A stretch of 64,000 bases of DNA from Rariglobus sp041662485 (lineage in GTDB: Bacteria; Verrucomicrobiota; Verrucomicrobiia; Opitutales; Opitutaceae). Position 1 is the stretch's first letter; every line of letters starts with the position of its first letter. The translations under genes were made by a program, and so were the position numbers. The DNA lies in NCBI GenBank assembly GCA_041662485.1, contig JBAZSJ010000017.1:31993-95992 (forward strand), given 5' to 3'. The notes beneath the pieces are model-generated. The model saw only the letters and a list, made by a program, of their open reading frames with translations, had not been told where the DNA came from and did not search any database. This document shows positions 17,154-24,763 of the stretch, piece by piece.

Positions 17154-19862
17154 TCAGCGGACGGGCTGCCAGTCGGGGCGTCCGGTTTCCACCAGCAGGG
17201 CGGCGGCGGCGAGGGCGAAGTCCTCGCGGGTAACCGTATTGTCCATTCTGGCGGCGGTGCCGCCGGCGAGACGGCGCCACCCGGGCGAGAGCGCGTTCAA
17301 GGCCGGGGCGAGCGCGGTCCAGGTGAGCGGTGCGGCGGCGGGGAGCGCGTCGGGCGCGGGACGGCCGGCCAGTTGCGCGAGGCGAGCGAGGGCCGCCTGG
17401 GCGTCGGCGCGGGCGAGCGGCTCTTGCGGATACCAGGCGGAGGCGGCGCCGATGGCCTTGCCGGCGGTCTTGTTGAACGGGCCGGGGCGATCCATGACGC
17501 CATAGAGGGAGAGCAGCTGGGTGGCGCGCCAGAGCGGCGTGCCCCAGGGAACGTCGCGATACCAGCGTTGGATGAGGTTGGCGCCGGACTTCAGTTGTTC
17601 GGCCTGCACGGCGACGGGGTTGAGGCGGCGGGGCTGGATGCCTTGATGGATGGAGAGCGCGGCGATGGTGCCGGCTGCCTGGCCGTCGAGCATGGTGACG
17701 GGTTGCAGGCGGGTGGCCCCGTTGACCAGGCGGGACTGGGATATGTTCTTTTCGGCGGCGACAAGGCCGTCGACGCGTTCGGGGATGAAGACCTCGAAGG
17801 GCACCTGGAACGGGCCGCCGCCGCGCGGCGGATTGCCGGAGTCGAGATCCGCTTCGACGGCGTGTGAAGTGGCGCCGTGATCTAGATCCATGAAGTAGTC
17901 GCCCATCGCGACAGCGGTGGGGAAGAGAGTGGCGTTTTCGAAGCGGCCGAGGTCGGAGGCCCGGAGGGTATAGACACCGATCATGCGCCGGGCTTCGCGG
18001 ACGTAGGGCCATTGCGGCATGTGGACGGCGAGCGCGGCGAGGTCTGGCCGAAGATCCAGCGAGGCGATCTGGCGCCGTTGGTATTCGGTGTCGTAGCCCT
18101 CGTCCTCGGCGAGTCCCCAGGGGAGGCCGAGGTCGTGCTGGAAGTAGTAGATTTCGGAGAGCGTGCGGTAGATGCCGTCGCGCTGGCCGGCGCGGCGGAC
18201 GGCGGGATCCTCGATGTCGGCGACGGTCACGGGGTAGTCCTGCCGGCCGCCGTTGAGTCCGGCGCGGGTGTGGCGTTCTTCGGAGAGGCTGCCGGTGGCG
18301 GGGCTGGCGGTGTCGGCCATGCCGCGCCACGCGATCAACACGCGCCAGGAGCGCGGACCTTTGACGTTCTTGCCGGCGGAGCCCCAGACAACGGGGCCGG
18401 CGAGTTGGGAGCCTTTGTGACGAGCCGGGTTGTAGCCGGGGGGCGGCTCCTTCATCCGCAGGTGCCCGGGCACGCCGTCGGGATATTCGCGGATGACGGC
18501 CGTCCAGGTGTGGGATTGCACGAGCGCATTGAGGTCAAGGTGGTCGCTGGTGACGGTGCCGACGCGGTAGCGTGCGCCGGCGAGGGGAAGGACGTCTCCA
18601 TACTCGGTGGCCTCGACGAGGATTTTGCAGGCGATGGTTTTGCGGGAGCCTTCATGCTCGATCACGACGCCGGTGACGGTGTCGCCGGATTTGCGAACCT
18701 CGACGACTTTGGTGCGCAGGGCGAGGTCGAGGGCGGCGCCGGGACGGCGGCGGGCGGCGCCGATGAAGGCGTTGAGGATGGCGCGGGAAACGCGCGGCTC
18801 GTAACCGCCCTCGGCCTGGCGCGGCCAGGCGTAGTAGGCGCGAAACGGGTCCTTGTTGAGGGTGTAGTAGTGGTTGACGACGCTTTCGTGAAACTCGCGG
18901 TAGATGCCGCGTTCGCGGACGGGGAATTTATCCCAGCAGCCCTCCTCGTCCATGGTGGTCACGGCGGCGGCGGACATCTGGCCGCCGATCCAGTCGCTTT
19001 CCTCAAGGAGCAAAACGCGGGTGCCGAGTCGGGCGGCCTGCACGGCGGCGGCCCAGCCGCCGGTGCCGGCCCCGGCCACGACGATGTCGTAAGCGGGGGC
19101 CAGATGATCGGGGGCGGTGGCGACGGAGGCGGTGTCAAAATCAGGGGCCAGAACCGGATAGCCGGACCAGACGGCGTGCGGGCCGAAATCGGCGGGAGGC
19201 TTGCCGGCCTCGGCGGCCCGGGCGGAGGCGATGCGGAAACCGACCATCGGCGCGAAGGTGCTCGCGGCCACGCCGAAGGAGCCGGACGCCGGAGCGGTCT
19301 TGTCGACGGCGTCGACGCGGGACTGGGGAACTCCTTTGGCGTCGTAGACGACGGCCGTGAGGGCGTTGCCCTTGAAGGCGAGCGTGAGTTTCCAAGTGTC
19401 ACCCTCTTTGTAGCGGGAACGGGTCACGTAGGACGCGAGGCGGGTTGTCTGGCCGCCCGAGACTTTGAGAAGCTCCAGCAGGCTGTCGCCGGAGAAGCGG
19501 GCGGCGTAATAGTCGTCGGGCGAACCAAGGCGGCCGACGAGGCCGAAGTAGACGCCGGAATCGACGGTCTTTTGAAATGTCGCCTCGATCTCGGCGTCGG
19601 TCAGCCGGTCGGCGGAGGCGCCGTCGTCCAGGGGGCCGCGGTAGATCAGCAGGCCGTCTTCATCCTTGTTGAGCACACGCAGCCGTCCGAGGCCGTCGCG
19701 GCCCCAGTTGGGGTTGACGCGGGGCGTGCCGGCGTCGTCCCAGCCGGCGGGCAGGGACCCGAGCGGGAGGCCGGAGGGATCGAGCGCATAGGACGCGGCG
19801 AAGCCATGGGACGCGGGCAGGAGGGCAAGGAGCAATGCGGGCAGGGATAGGCGACGGAGCAT
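17154..19862 (-). CDS. secreted FAD-dependent oxidoreductase with an N-terminal beta-sandwich domain (first of two)
   Basis: The 902-residue protein has the same domain order as the following gene: signal peptide (about 5-23), a beta-sandwich of about 210 residues, Rossmann FAD motif AYDIVVAGAGTGGWAAAVQA (about 254-273), EATEYGDVLPLAGARYRVG, ATRLQPVTMLDGQAAGTIAA and a helical C-terminus. The two share many identical blocks and are clearly a tandem duplication that has diverged. It is the first gene of the operon running to 9533. A -10-like TATAAA lies about 12 nt upstream of the ATG and a run of 12 C residues (minus strand) about 61 nt upstream. Cofactor binding is supported by motifs; the oxidised substrate is not known. 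Confidence 0.88.
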   Translation of the reverse strand: MLRRLSLPALLLALLPASHGFAASYALDPSGLPLGSLPAGWDDAGTPRVNPNWGRDGLGRLRVLNKDEDGLLIYRGPLDDGASADRLTDAEIEATFQKTVDSGVYFGLVGRLGSPDDYYAARFSGDSLLELLKVSGGQTTRLASYVTRSRYKEGDTWKLTLAFKGNALTAVVYDAKGVPQSRVDAVDKTAPASGSFGVAASTFAPMVGFRIASARAAEAGKPPADFGPHAVWSGYPVLAPDFDTASVATAPDHLAPAYDIVVAGAGTGGWAAAVQAARLGTRVLLLEESDWIGGQMSAAAVTTMDEEGCWDKFPVRERGIYREFHESVVNHYYTLNKDPFRAYYAWPRQAEGGYEPRVSRAILNAFIGAARRRPGAALDLALRTKVVEVRKSGDTVTGVVIEHEGSRKTIACKILVEATEYGDVLPLAGARYRVGTVTSDHLDLNALVQSHTWTAVIREYPDGVPGHLRMKEPPPGYNPARHKGSQLAGPVVWGSAGKNVKGPRSWRVLIAWRGMADTASPATGSLSEERHTRAGLNGGRQDYPVTVADIEDPAVRRAGQRDGIYRTLSEIYYFQHDLGLPWGLAEDEGYDTEYQRRQIASLDLRPDLAALAVHMPQWPYVREARRMIGVYTLRASDLGRFENATLFPTAVAMGDYFMDLDHGATSHAVEADLDSGNPPRGGGPFQVPFEVFIPERVDGLVAAEKNISQSRLVNGATRLQPVTMLDGQAAGTIAALSIHQGIQPRRLNPVAVQAEQLKSGANLIQRWYRDVPWGTPLWRATQLLSLYGVMDRPGPFNKTAGKAIGAASAWYPQEPLARADAQAALARLAQLAGRPAPDALPAAAPLTWTALAPALNALSPGWRRLAGGTAARMDNTVTREDFALAAAALLVETGRPDWQPVR

Positions 19863-19922
19863 GAGTCAGGGATTTATAGATACAGAGATGGCGACGACGT
19901 CTTGCATGCGGGCATGACGGAA

Positions 19923-19934
19923 GGGGGGGGGGGG
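19923..19934. promoter_or_regulatory. homopolymer C12 tract upstream of the FAD-oxidoreductase operon
   Basis: Twelve consecutive G on the plus strand (C on the coding strand) lie about 61 nt before the ATG at 19862 and upstream of a TATAAA-like -10 near 19873-19880. Tracts of this length are prone to slipped-strand mispairing, so the spacing of upstream promoter elements could vary. This is inference; no variation can be seen in a single sequence. Confidence 0.45.
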
Positions 19935-19955
19935 ACAGGCGGGAGAGCCGATGCG

Positions 19956-20576
19956 CTAGTCGGGCAGGAAGACCGCCTTGCGCAGGGCCTGAAACGAGGT
20001 GTATGCGCTCTGTTCCAAGGGGCCGGCGTGGCCATCGGCGTAGAATATCATGGCCGCGTTGTTATGGCGGTAGGCCAGGGTGGTCGTGGTGGTGCTGGCG
20101 TTGATGCCGATGCTGCCGGAGGCGTCGCCGATCATGGCCACGGGCTTGGCAATCTGGTTCACGCGCATGTTCTTCAGGTTGGTGTTGAAACCGTAACTGA
20201 GGGCGTCGTTGCCATCGTCGCCTCCTTCCTGGGCTTCGTCGTCGGGGCAGACGTAGACTTTCTTCAGGTTGTAACCGCTGAAGCCGGTATCGTTGGAGAA
20301 TAGATAGGGGTGGATTTTATGATGCCAGTAGTTGTCCTTCGCGGCGTTGGCGTCGCCCAAGGGCAGCACGCCTTTGTTGTCCTGGGAGTAAAGCAGGCTG
20401 GCGATGCCGAGCTGGCGGACGTTTTGCAGGCATTCCGAGCGCTTGGCCGAGGCGCGGGCACGTCCGATCACCAGCGTGAGGATGGCCGCGAGGATGCCGA
20501 CGATGGTTATCACCGCCAGCAATTCGACCAAGGTGAAGGCCTTCGCACTTGAGGTGATGGGGCGTGGACAGGGCAT
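19956..20576 (-). CDS. prepilin-type N-terminal cleavage protein with H-X9-DG C-terminal motif
   Basis: The 206-residue protein has a short basic leader, then the class III signal AKAFTLVELLAVITIVGILA (cleavage and methylation before Phe) and the hydrophobic helix. Near its C-terminus it shows the H-X9-DG motif (YRHNNAAMIFYADGHAG, about 167-183) that defines a large set of planctomycete and verrucomicrobial pseudopilin-like proteins. Role: probably an exported, cell-envelope pseudopilin of unknown substrate. It lies 70 bp after the PEP-CTERM gene on the same strand and 93 bp before the oxidoreductase operon. Confidence 0.9.
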   Translation of the reverse strand: MPCPRPITSSAKAFTLVELLAVITIVGILAAILTLVIGRARASAKRSECLQNVRQLGIASLLYSQDNKGVLPLGDANAAKDNYWHHKIHPYLFSNDTGFSGYNLKKVYVCPDDEAQEGGDDGNDALSYGFNTNLKNMRVNQIAKPVAMIGDASGSIGINASTTTTTLAYRHNNAAMIFYADGHAGPLEQSAYTSFQALRKAVFLPD

Positions 20577-20646
20577 GGTATGGAGTAGGGAGAATGCCGA
20601 GAGGGAACCACCGGATGGTTCCCGTCCGTCAAAGCACGTGTCGGAA

Positions 20647-21465
20647 TCAGGAACGGCGAGGGCGGCGGCGCAAAGTCACCCCGAGAAAGGTGATCATGCC
20701 GAACAGCATGGCATACGTGGCGGGCTCGGGAATGCCGCTGATCGTGACGTTGTCGATGCCCATGGCGTCCAGGGAGCCGCTTTGGAGTTCCCAGCGCAGC
20801 ACCAGGTATTCGCCGGCGTTCCATGCGAGCGAGGTCAGGCCGAGCGTGACCGAGGTGCGATTGGCGGCGGCGTTGCCGTCCAAGGACGAGGCGATGGTTG
20901 AGCTGACGAACGAGCTGACGTTGGCGGATGTCCCGGGGCTCAGGAACGAGATGTTGTCCACCGCTCCCGCGATCGAGGCGTAGGTGTTCGAGAGCTTGTA
21001 TTCAAAGGCGAGGACATTCGCGGAGTTGGTGGTGCCCACGCGCCACTGTTCGACGTCGAAGCTGATGCTCAGGCTGTTGATTTGCGCGCCGCTGGTATTG
21101 AGGAGCGTGATGCCGAAGGCGGGTTTTGCGCTGCCCCCGTTGGACAAACCGCCCAGGGCGTAGTCGCCGGTGTTGCCAAGGCCGTAGTAGCCGCTGGCCG
21201 TGCCGGTGCCGGCGGACAGACCGCGCCACGCGATCGCGCTGGACGAGGATCCCGCGTTGGTCACCTGCCAGCCGGTGTAGCCGGTGATGTCCGTGGCGAC
21301 ATATTGGCCGGCTTCGGTGGTCAGGCTGGCGGGCAGGCTGTTGAAATTTTCGGAATAGGTGGTGCCGTCGAAGCTGTAAAAGCTGCTGGCGGGAGCGGCG
21401 ACGAGAGGAATGCCGCCGACGACCAAGCCGATGGAGGACAATAGGGCATATTGTTTCAGGTTCAT
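20647..21465 (-). CDS. PEP-CTERM sorted secreted protein
   Basis: The 272-residue protein has a signal peptide (MNLKQYALLSSIGLVVGGIP) and a Ser/Gly/Thr-rich beta-sandwich body (about 40-235). The C-terminal sorting signal is IPEPATYAMLFG followed by a hydrophobic helix and RRRPRRS. The PEP-CTERM signal directs exosortase-dependent processing and surface or extracellular delivery; no exosortase gene is in this window. I chose the ATG at 21465 because the signal peptide follows directly; an upstream in-frame ATG at 21558 would put 31 extra residues before it and overlap the DUF1861 gene. Confidence 0.9.
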   Translation of the reverse strand: MNLKQYALLSSIGLVVGGIPLVAAPASSFYSFDGTTYSENFNSLPASLTTEAGQYVATDITGYTGWQVTNAGSSSSAIAWRGLSAGTGTASGYYGLGNTGDYALGGLSNGGSAKPAFGITLLNTSGAQINSLSISFDVEQWRVGTTNSANVLAFEYKLSNTYASIAGAVDNISFLSPGTSANVSSFVSSTIASSLDGNAAANRTSVTLGLTSLAWNAGEYLVLRWELQSGSLDAMGIDNVTISGIPEPATYAMLFGMITFLGVTLRRRPRRS

Positions 21466-21527
21466 GGGTATGGGGGATAACTGGGAAATATGGATATATG
21501 GAAGCAGGGGCAAGAAACAGGATTTGA

Positions 21528-22460
21528 TCAGACGAATGGATCGGGAAGTTCGAGCCATCCGGCCTCGCTGTCGCCGAGTCCGGCATACAGCGTGGCCATG
21601 CCGTCCGGACCTCGACTGAGGCCGCCGCTGAAAACGACTTCGGCAAGGTCCGGCCGTTTGGCCGCGCCCGGGGGGAAATCCCCGCGGCGTGCGACGATGC
21701 GAACGGGAGAGGTTTTGGCGGTCATGGGGTCGAGCCGGAAAATCATGGGAAAATAATGGCGGTGCTCGATCCGGTCAAAGCAGGCGATATGTCCGAGGAC
21801 ACCGACGGTGCCGTCCGGCAACGGATGGGCTTCGTTGGCGCCGACCCACTCGGACTCCGCGCATTGGGGCTCCAGAAGCGGAGCCGTGGCGATCGTCTCC
21901 GGGGTGATCGCCTCCAATTGGTCGGCCACGTAAAACCCGATCTTTCCCCGACCGCCAACCCGGCCTTGGGGGCGGGTGAAGACCCCCACGCGTCCGTCTA
22001 GCAACTCGACCAGGCGAATGTCCTTCATCTGGTCGGGACCGATCAGAAACGCGCGCAGCCGGAAAGGGGACTTTCCCCGAAAAAACTCCATTCGCCAGCC
22101 GACGGCGCCATTCTGGAGGTGTGCCGGGAAGCGAACGCCTCCCACGACCCATTCGCCTGCGATGCGCGTGATGCAGGGATCCTGCAAACCCCGCAGGATC
22201 GGAGCGTCCGGATGAGGGGCCCAGACCCCGTCCGAACCCTCGTGAAAAAACATCACGTCGGAGTGCTCGACGTCGCGAGCCTCCACGCGTCCGGCGATGA
22301 TCCTCTCGGTGCCGTGAAGGAATGGCGCCGTGATGTTGTAGACATCGCGCGTCCCGACTCCTTTGAAGCGCAATTTTCCGCCCGCCCGCGCCATGCTGTC
22401 GAATTGTCCGGCAAGCGCGGCGCAGGTGGCGGGTGAAGTGGAAACGAGGACTGAGCTCAT
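21528..22460 (-). CDS. DUF1861 family protein (GH130-like beta-propeller)
   Basis: The 310-residue cytoplasmic protein has the DUF1861 pattern: KGVGTRDVYNITAPF (about 34-48), IIAGRVEARDVEHSDVMFF (about 54-72), QDPCITRIAGEWVVGGV, DQMKDIRLVELLDGRVGVFTRP, ESEWVGANEAHPLPDGTVGVLGHI and FSGGLSRGPDG. The family is a five-bladed propeller related to GH130 and GH43-like enzymes; the activity of DUF1861 proteins is not well established. It is divergent from the AraC-type regulator at 22737 and lies next to a true GH130 phosphorylase, suggesting work on beta-mannosides or similar glycosides. Confidence 0.8.
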   Translation of the reverse strand: MSSVLVSTSPATCAALAGQFDSMARAGGKLRFKGVGTRDVYNITAPFLHGTERIIAGRVEARDVEHSDVMFFHEGSDGVWAPHPDAPILRGLQDPCITRIAGEWVVGGVRFPAHLQNGAVGWRMEFFRGKSPFRLRAFLIGPDQMKDIRLVELLDGRVGVFTRPQGRVGGRGKIGFYVADQLEAITPETIATAPLLEPQCAESEWVGANEAHPLPDGTVGVLGHIACFDRIEHRHYFPMIFRLDPMTAKTSPVRIVARRGDFPPGAAKRPDLAEVVFSGGLSRGPDGMATLYAGLGDSEAGWLELPDPFV

Positions 22461-22736
22461 GCGAGAGGTTGTGGAATAGGAGGCGGAAACGGCGCGGCCA
22501 AGGGAGCGGCACGGGGTGCTTGCGACGACGTATCTGGAGGAAGGCGCCGATTATAGGCGCGGGAGGGACGCCGGACGTTTGATTTCGGCCAATGTGTTTT
22601 GTGAACATCGATTTCCGCCTTTGGCGTTCGAAAAACGCGGCTGACAAATTTGAAATCCCAAGGCTGACAAAACGGATAGGATTACTCATCTTGACGTCGT
22701 TTTTGGTCCGCCGGACGTCAATCCCTCGCACCCAGA
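22461..22736. promoter_or_regulatory. divergent promoter region with an inverted repeat
   Basis: This 276-bp region separates the divergent DUF1861 and AraC-type genes. At 22691-22698 and 22714-22721 it holds TTGACGTC and GACGTCAA, an exact 8-bp inverted repeat with a 15-bp spacer, 16 bp before the AraC start. That is a plausible operator for autoregulation by the AraC-type protein. The rest shows no gene. Confidence 0.5.
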
Positions 22737-23675
22737 ATGTTAACCCAAGCAAGGCCAGATCCCGCAGATCCATGGCGCAGTTCAACCGGAGTGAACGGTT
22801 ACAACCGCGAAGTGTTTGAGAACGAGACCGGCCTGCTTCCCGAACTGGAGATCTTCGGCTGGCTGCGTTTTCGCGAAACCCTGATCAATGCGCTGAAGCC
22901 GGACCGTCATGCCGACGCTTTGGAAATCCATTACATGAAGCGGGGGCATCTGCGCTGGTGGGTGGGCGACGAACAGATGGAGTTCAGCACCGGCCAGGTG
23001 TTCATCGTTCTTCCCGGAGAGCTTCATGGAGGAGACGGCGGCGCGATCCAGCCGTGCGAACATTACTGGCTGAGGTTGAGACTGCCCGCCGGGAAAGGGC
23101 TGCTCCCGTTGCTGAGCCGTCAGCAAACCCGCCAGATCGTCGATGGATATCGCACCGTCAAACGGCATTGCTTTGGCGTGTCCACGGAGGTGAGCGAGTT
23201 TTTCGAGCGCCTGCACGAGGAGCACCGTGCCCCGGAGAGGCCGCAATCCACGCTGATGGGGCGCGCGATGTTGCATGCCCTGCTGATCACCATCCTGCGC
23301 GACCACGGCATGCACAGCCTGGGCGCTTCCCGTGACACCGCGGTCACTTGGCAGGTGCGCCGGGCGCTTGCCTGGCTGGACGAAAACTACCGCGAGCCGG
23401 ATCTAAAAGTGGCGCAACTCGCCGCGGAGTTTGGTCGCAGCTCCACGGCCCTGCGCGGCCGGTTTAAGATCGAGACCGGCTACACCCCGCACGAATACGT
23501 GCTGCGCCGTCGTATCGAGGACGCCCGGCGCGGACTTGAGGCGGGAGACCGTGATATCACCACGATCGCGCACGAACTCGGGTTTTCATCGAGCCAATAT
23601 TTCGCCACCGTGTTTCGCCGCCACACAGGAATGTCCCCGAGCGTTTTCCGCATGGCGCGTGTCAAGTCGGCCTAG
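22737..23675 (+). CDS. AraC-family transcriptional regulator with cupin-like N-terminus
   Basis: The 312-residue protein has an N-terminal sugar-sensing cupin-like region (about 45-130; HYMKRGHLRWWVGDEQMEF, VFIVLPGELHGGD). A C-terminal AraC/XylS double helix-turn-helix follows (about 210-305): LKVAQLAAEFGRSSTALRGR is the first helix-turn-helix, and DITTIAHELGFSSSQYFATV with FRRHTGMSPSVFR the second. It probably activates the adjacent glycoside genes in response to a sugar ligand. Its TAG overlaps the TAG of the convergent GH130 gene within the palindrome CTAG. Confidence 0.92.
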   Translation: MLTQARPDPADPWRSSTGVNGYNREVFENETGLLPELEIFGWLRFRETLINALKPDRHADALEIHYMKRGHLRWWVGDEQMEFSTGQVFIVLPGELHGGDGGAIQPCEHYWLRLRLPAGKGLLPLLSRQQTRQIVDGYRTVKRHCFGVSTEVSEFFERLHEEHRAPERPQSTLMGRAMLHALLITILRDHGMHSLGASRDTAVTWQVRRALAWLDENYREPDLKVAQLAAEFGRSSTALRGRFKIETGYTPHEYVLRRRIEDARRGLEAGDRDITTIAHELGFSSSQYFATVFRRHTGMSPSVFRMARVKSA

Positions 23676-24718
23676 TTTGGCAGGCGGGCGAGAATCTCCC
23701 GGATGGAGAGACGGGCGGCGCAGACGACCGAGTCGGAGGCCCCGTAGTAGACGGTCAGCTCGTCCCCGTCCACGACGTGGCCGTTGGTGAAGACCACCTC
23801 GCCGAAAAAGCCGTGCCTCTCGTAGTCGCTCAGCGGCTCCATGATCGGCTCCCCGGAACGCGAGATCACGCGCGAGGGGTCGTCCAAATCCAGCAGCAGC
23901 GCGCCCAGGCAGTAGCGCTTGTTCCGGTCGGCCCCGTGGTAGACGACCAGCCAGCCCCGCTCAGTGCGCAGGGGGGCGGCGCCGGCCCCGATGCGCTGCT
24001 CGTCCCAGCGGCCCGGACGGGTGCGGGCGATGCAGACGTGCCCGCCCCAGTGAAGCAGATCGGGCGAGCGCGCGAGCCAGATGTCGTGACCTCCGACGAT
24101 CACGCAGCTGGGCCGATGCAGGGCGAGGTAGTCTCCGCCCACCCGCTCGTCGAAGATGGCGCAATCCTTGTTGGCGGGCGGGAGGATCAGGCCATGGTGC
24201 TCGAAGGTGCGCCAGTCGCGCGTCACCCTCAGGCCCACGCCGTAACCGCAGGCGCCCACCGCAGTGTAGGTCAGCAGGAAGCGACCGTCGGCCAGCGACG
24301 CCACTCGACAGTCTTCGATGCCGTAGCCCTCCTGGTCGCCTTCGCCCGTCAGCCGACGGCCGGTGTCCTCGAAACGCACGCCGTCCTCGCTGCGCAGGAG
24401 CCGCAGGTGCGAAAGCGTGGAGAGGTATCCGTTGCCCTGGTATTTGAACTCGCGCGGGTCTGAGCCGTCGAAGTCGGGGTCGTCGTCGGCCACGTCGATC
24501 ACGCGGACGCGCCCACCCTCCATGCAGGGGAAGCGCACGCGGCCGGGGACTTGCCCGGGCCGCTCCGCCACCCGGACGAGCAACCACACGCTTCCCTCGA
24601 AGCGAAACGCCCCCGGGTTCAGCAGGCACTCGACGCGCAGGTCGGGGGAGCTGGGCCGCAGGGCGACGGGACGCAGCAGGGGATTGTCGGGCAGACGGCG
24701 TGCGAGATCGGTGCGCAT
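23672..24718 (-). CDS. GH130 family glycoside phosphorylase
   Basis: The 348-residue cytoplasmic enzyme belongs to the GH130 beta-mannoside phosphorylase family, which splits beta-mannosides with phosphate to give mannose 1-phosphate. Visible family blocks are NPGAFRFEGSVWLLVRV (about 34-50), YGIEDCRVASLADGRFLLTY (about 131-150, containing the catalytic-type Asp), CAIFDERVGGDYLALHRPS, GAGAAPLRTERGWLVVYHGAD and FFGEVVFTNGHVV. The acceptor (mannose, glucose or N-acetylglucosamine; 1,2 or 1,4 linkage) cannot be decided. It follows the GPH symporter gene after 45 bp, so import and intracellular phosphorolysis are probably co-expressed. Confidence 0.9.
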   Translation of the reverse strand: MRTDLARRLPDNPLLRPVALRPSSPDLRVECLLNPGAFRFEGSVWLLVRVAERPGQVPGRVRFPCMEGGRVRVIDVADDDPDFDGSDPREFKYQGNGYLSTLSHLRLLRSEDGVRFEDTGRRLTGEGDQEGYGIEDCRVASLADGRFLLTYTAVGACGYGVGLRVTRDWRTFEHHGLILPPANKDCAIFDERVGGDYLALHRPSCVIVGGHDIWLARSPDLLHWGGHVCIARTRPGRWDEQRIGAGAAPLRTERGWLVVYHGADRNKRYCLGALLLDLDDPSRVISRSGEPIMEPLSDYERHGFFGEVVFTNGHVVDGDELTVYYGASDSVVCAARLSIREILARLPN

Positions 24719-24763
24719 GGCGGGCGGAGTCGAGGGGGGATGTGGAAATGAAGCGGCGTCCGG

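Noticed and set aside
12151..19850. Very long plus-strand frames (up to 772 codons) opposite the FAD-oxidoreductase operon
   Set aside because: High-GC mirror frames with Gly/Asp/Glu/Val/Ala composition and no recognisable domain; the minus-strand genes have signal peptides, motifs and coupled starts.
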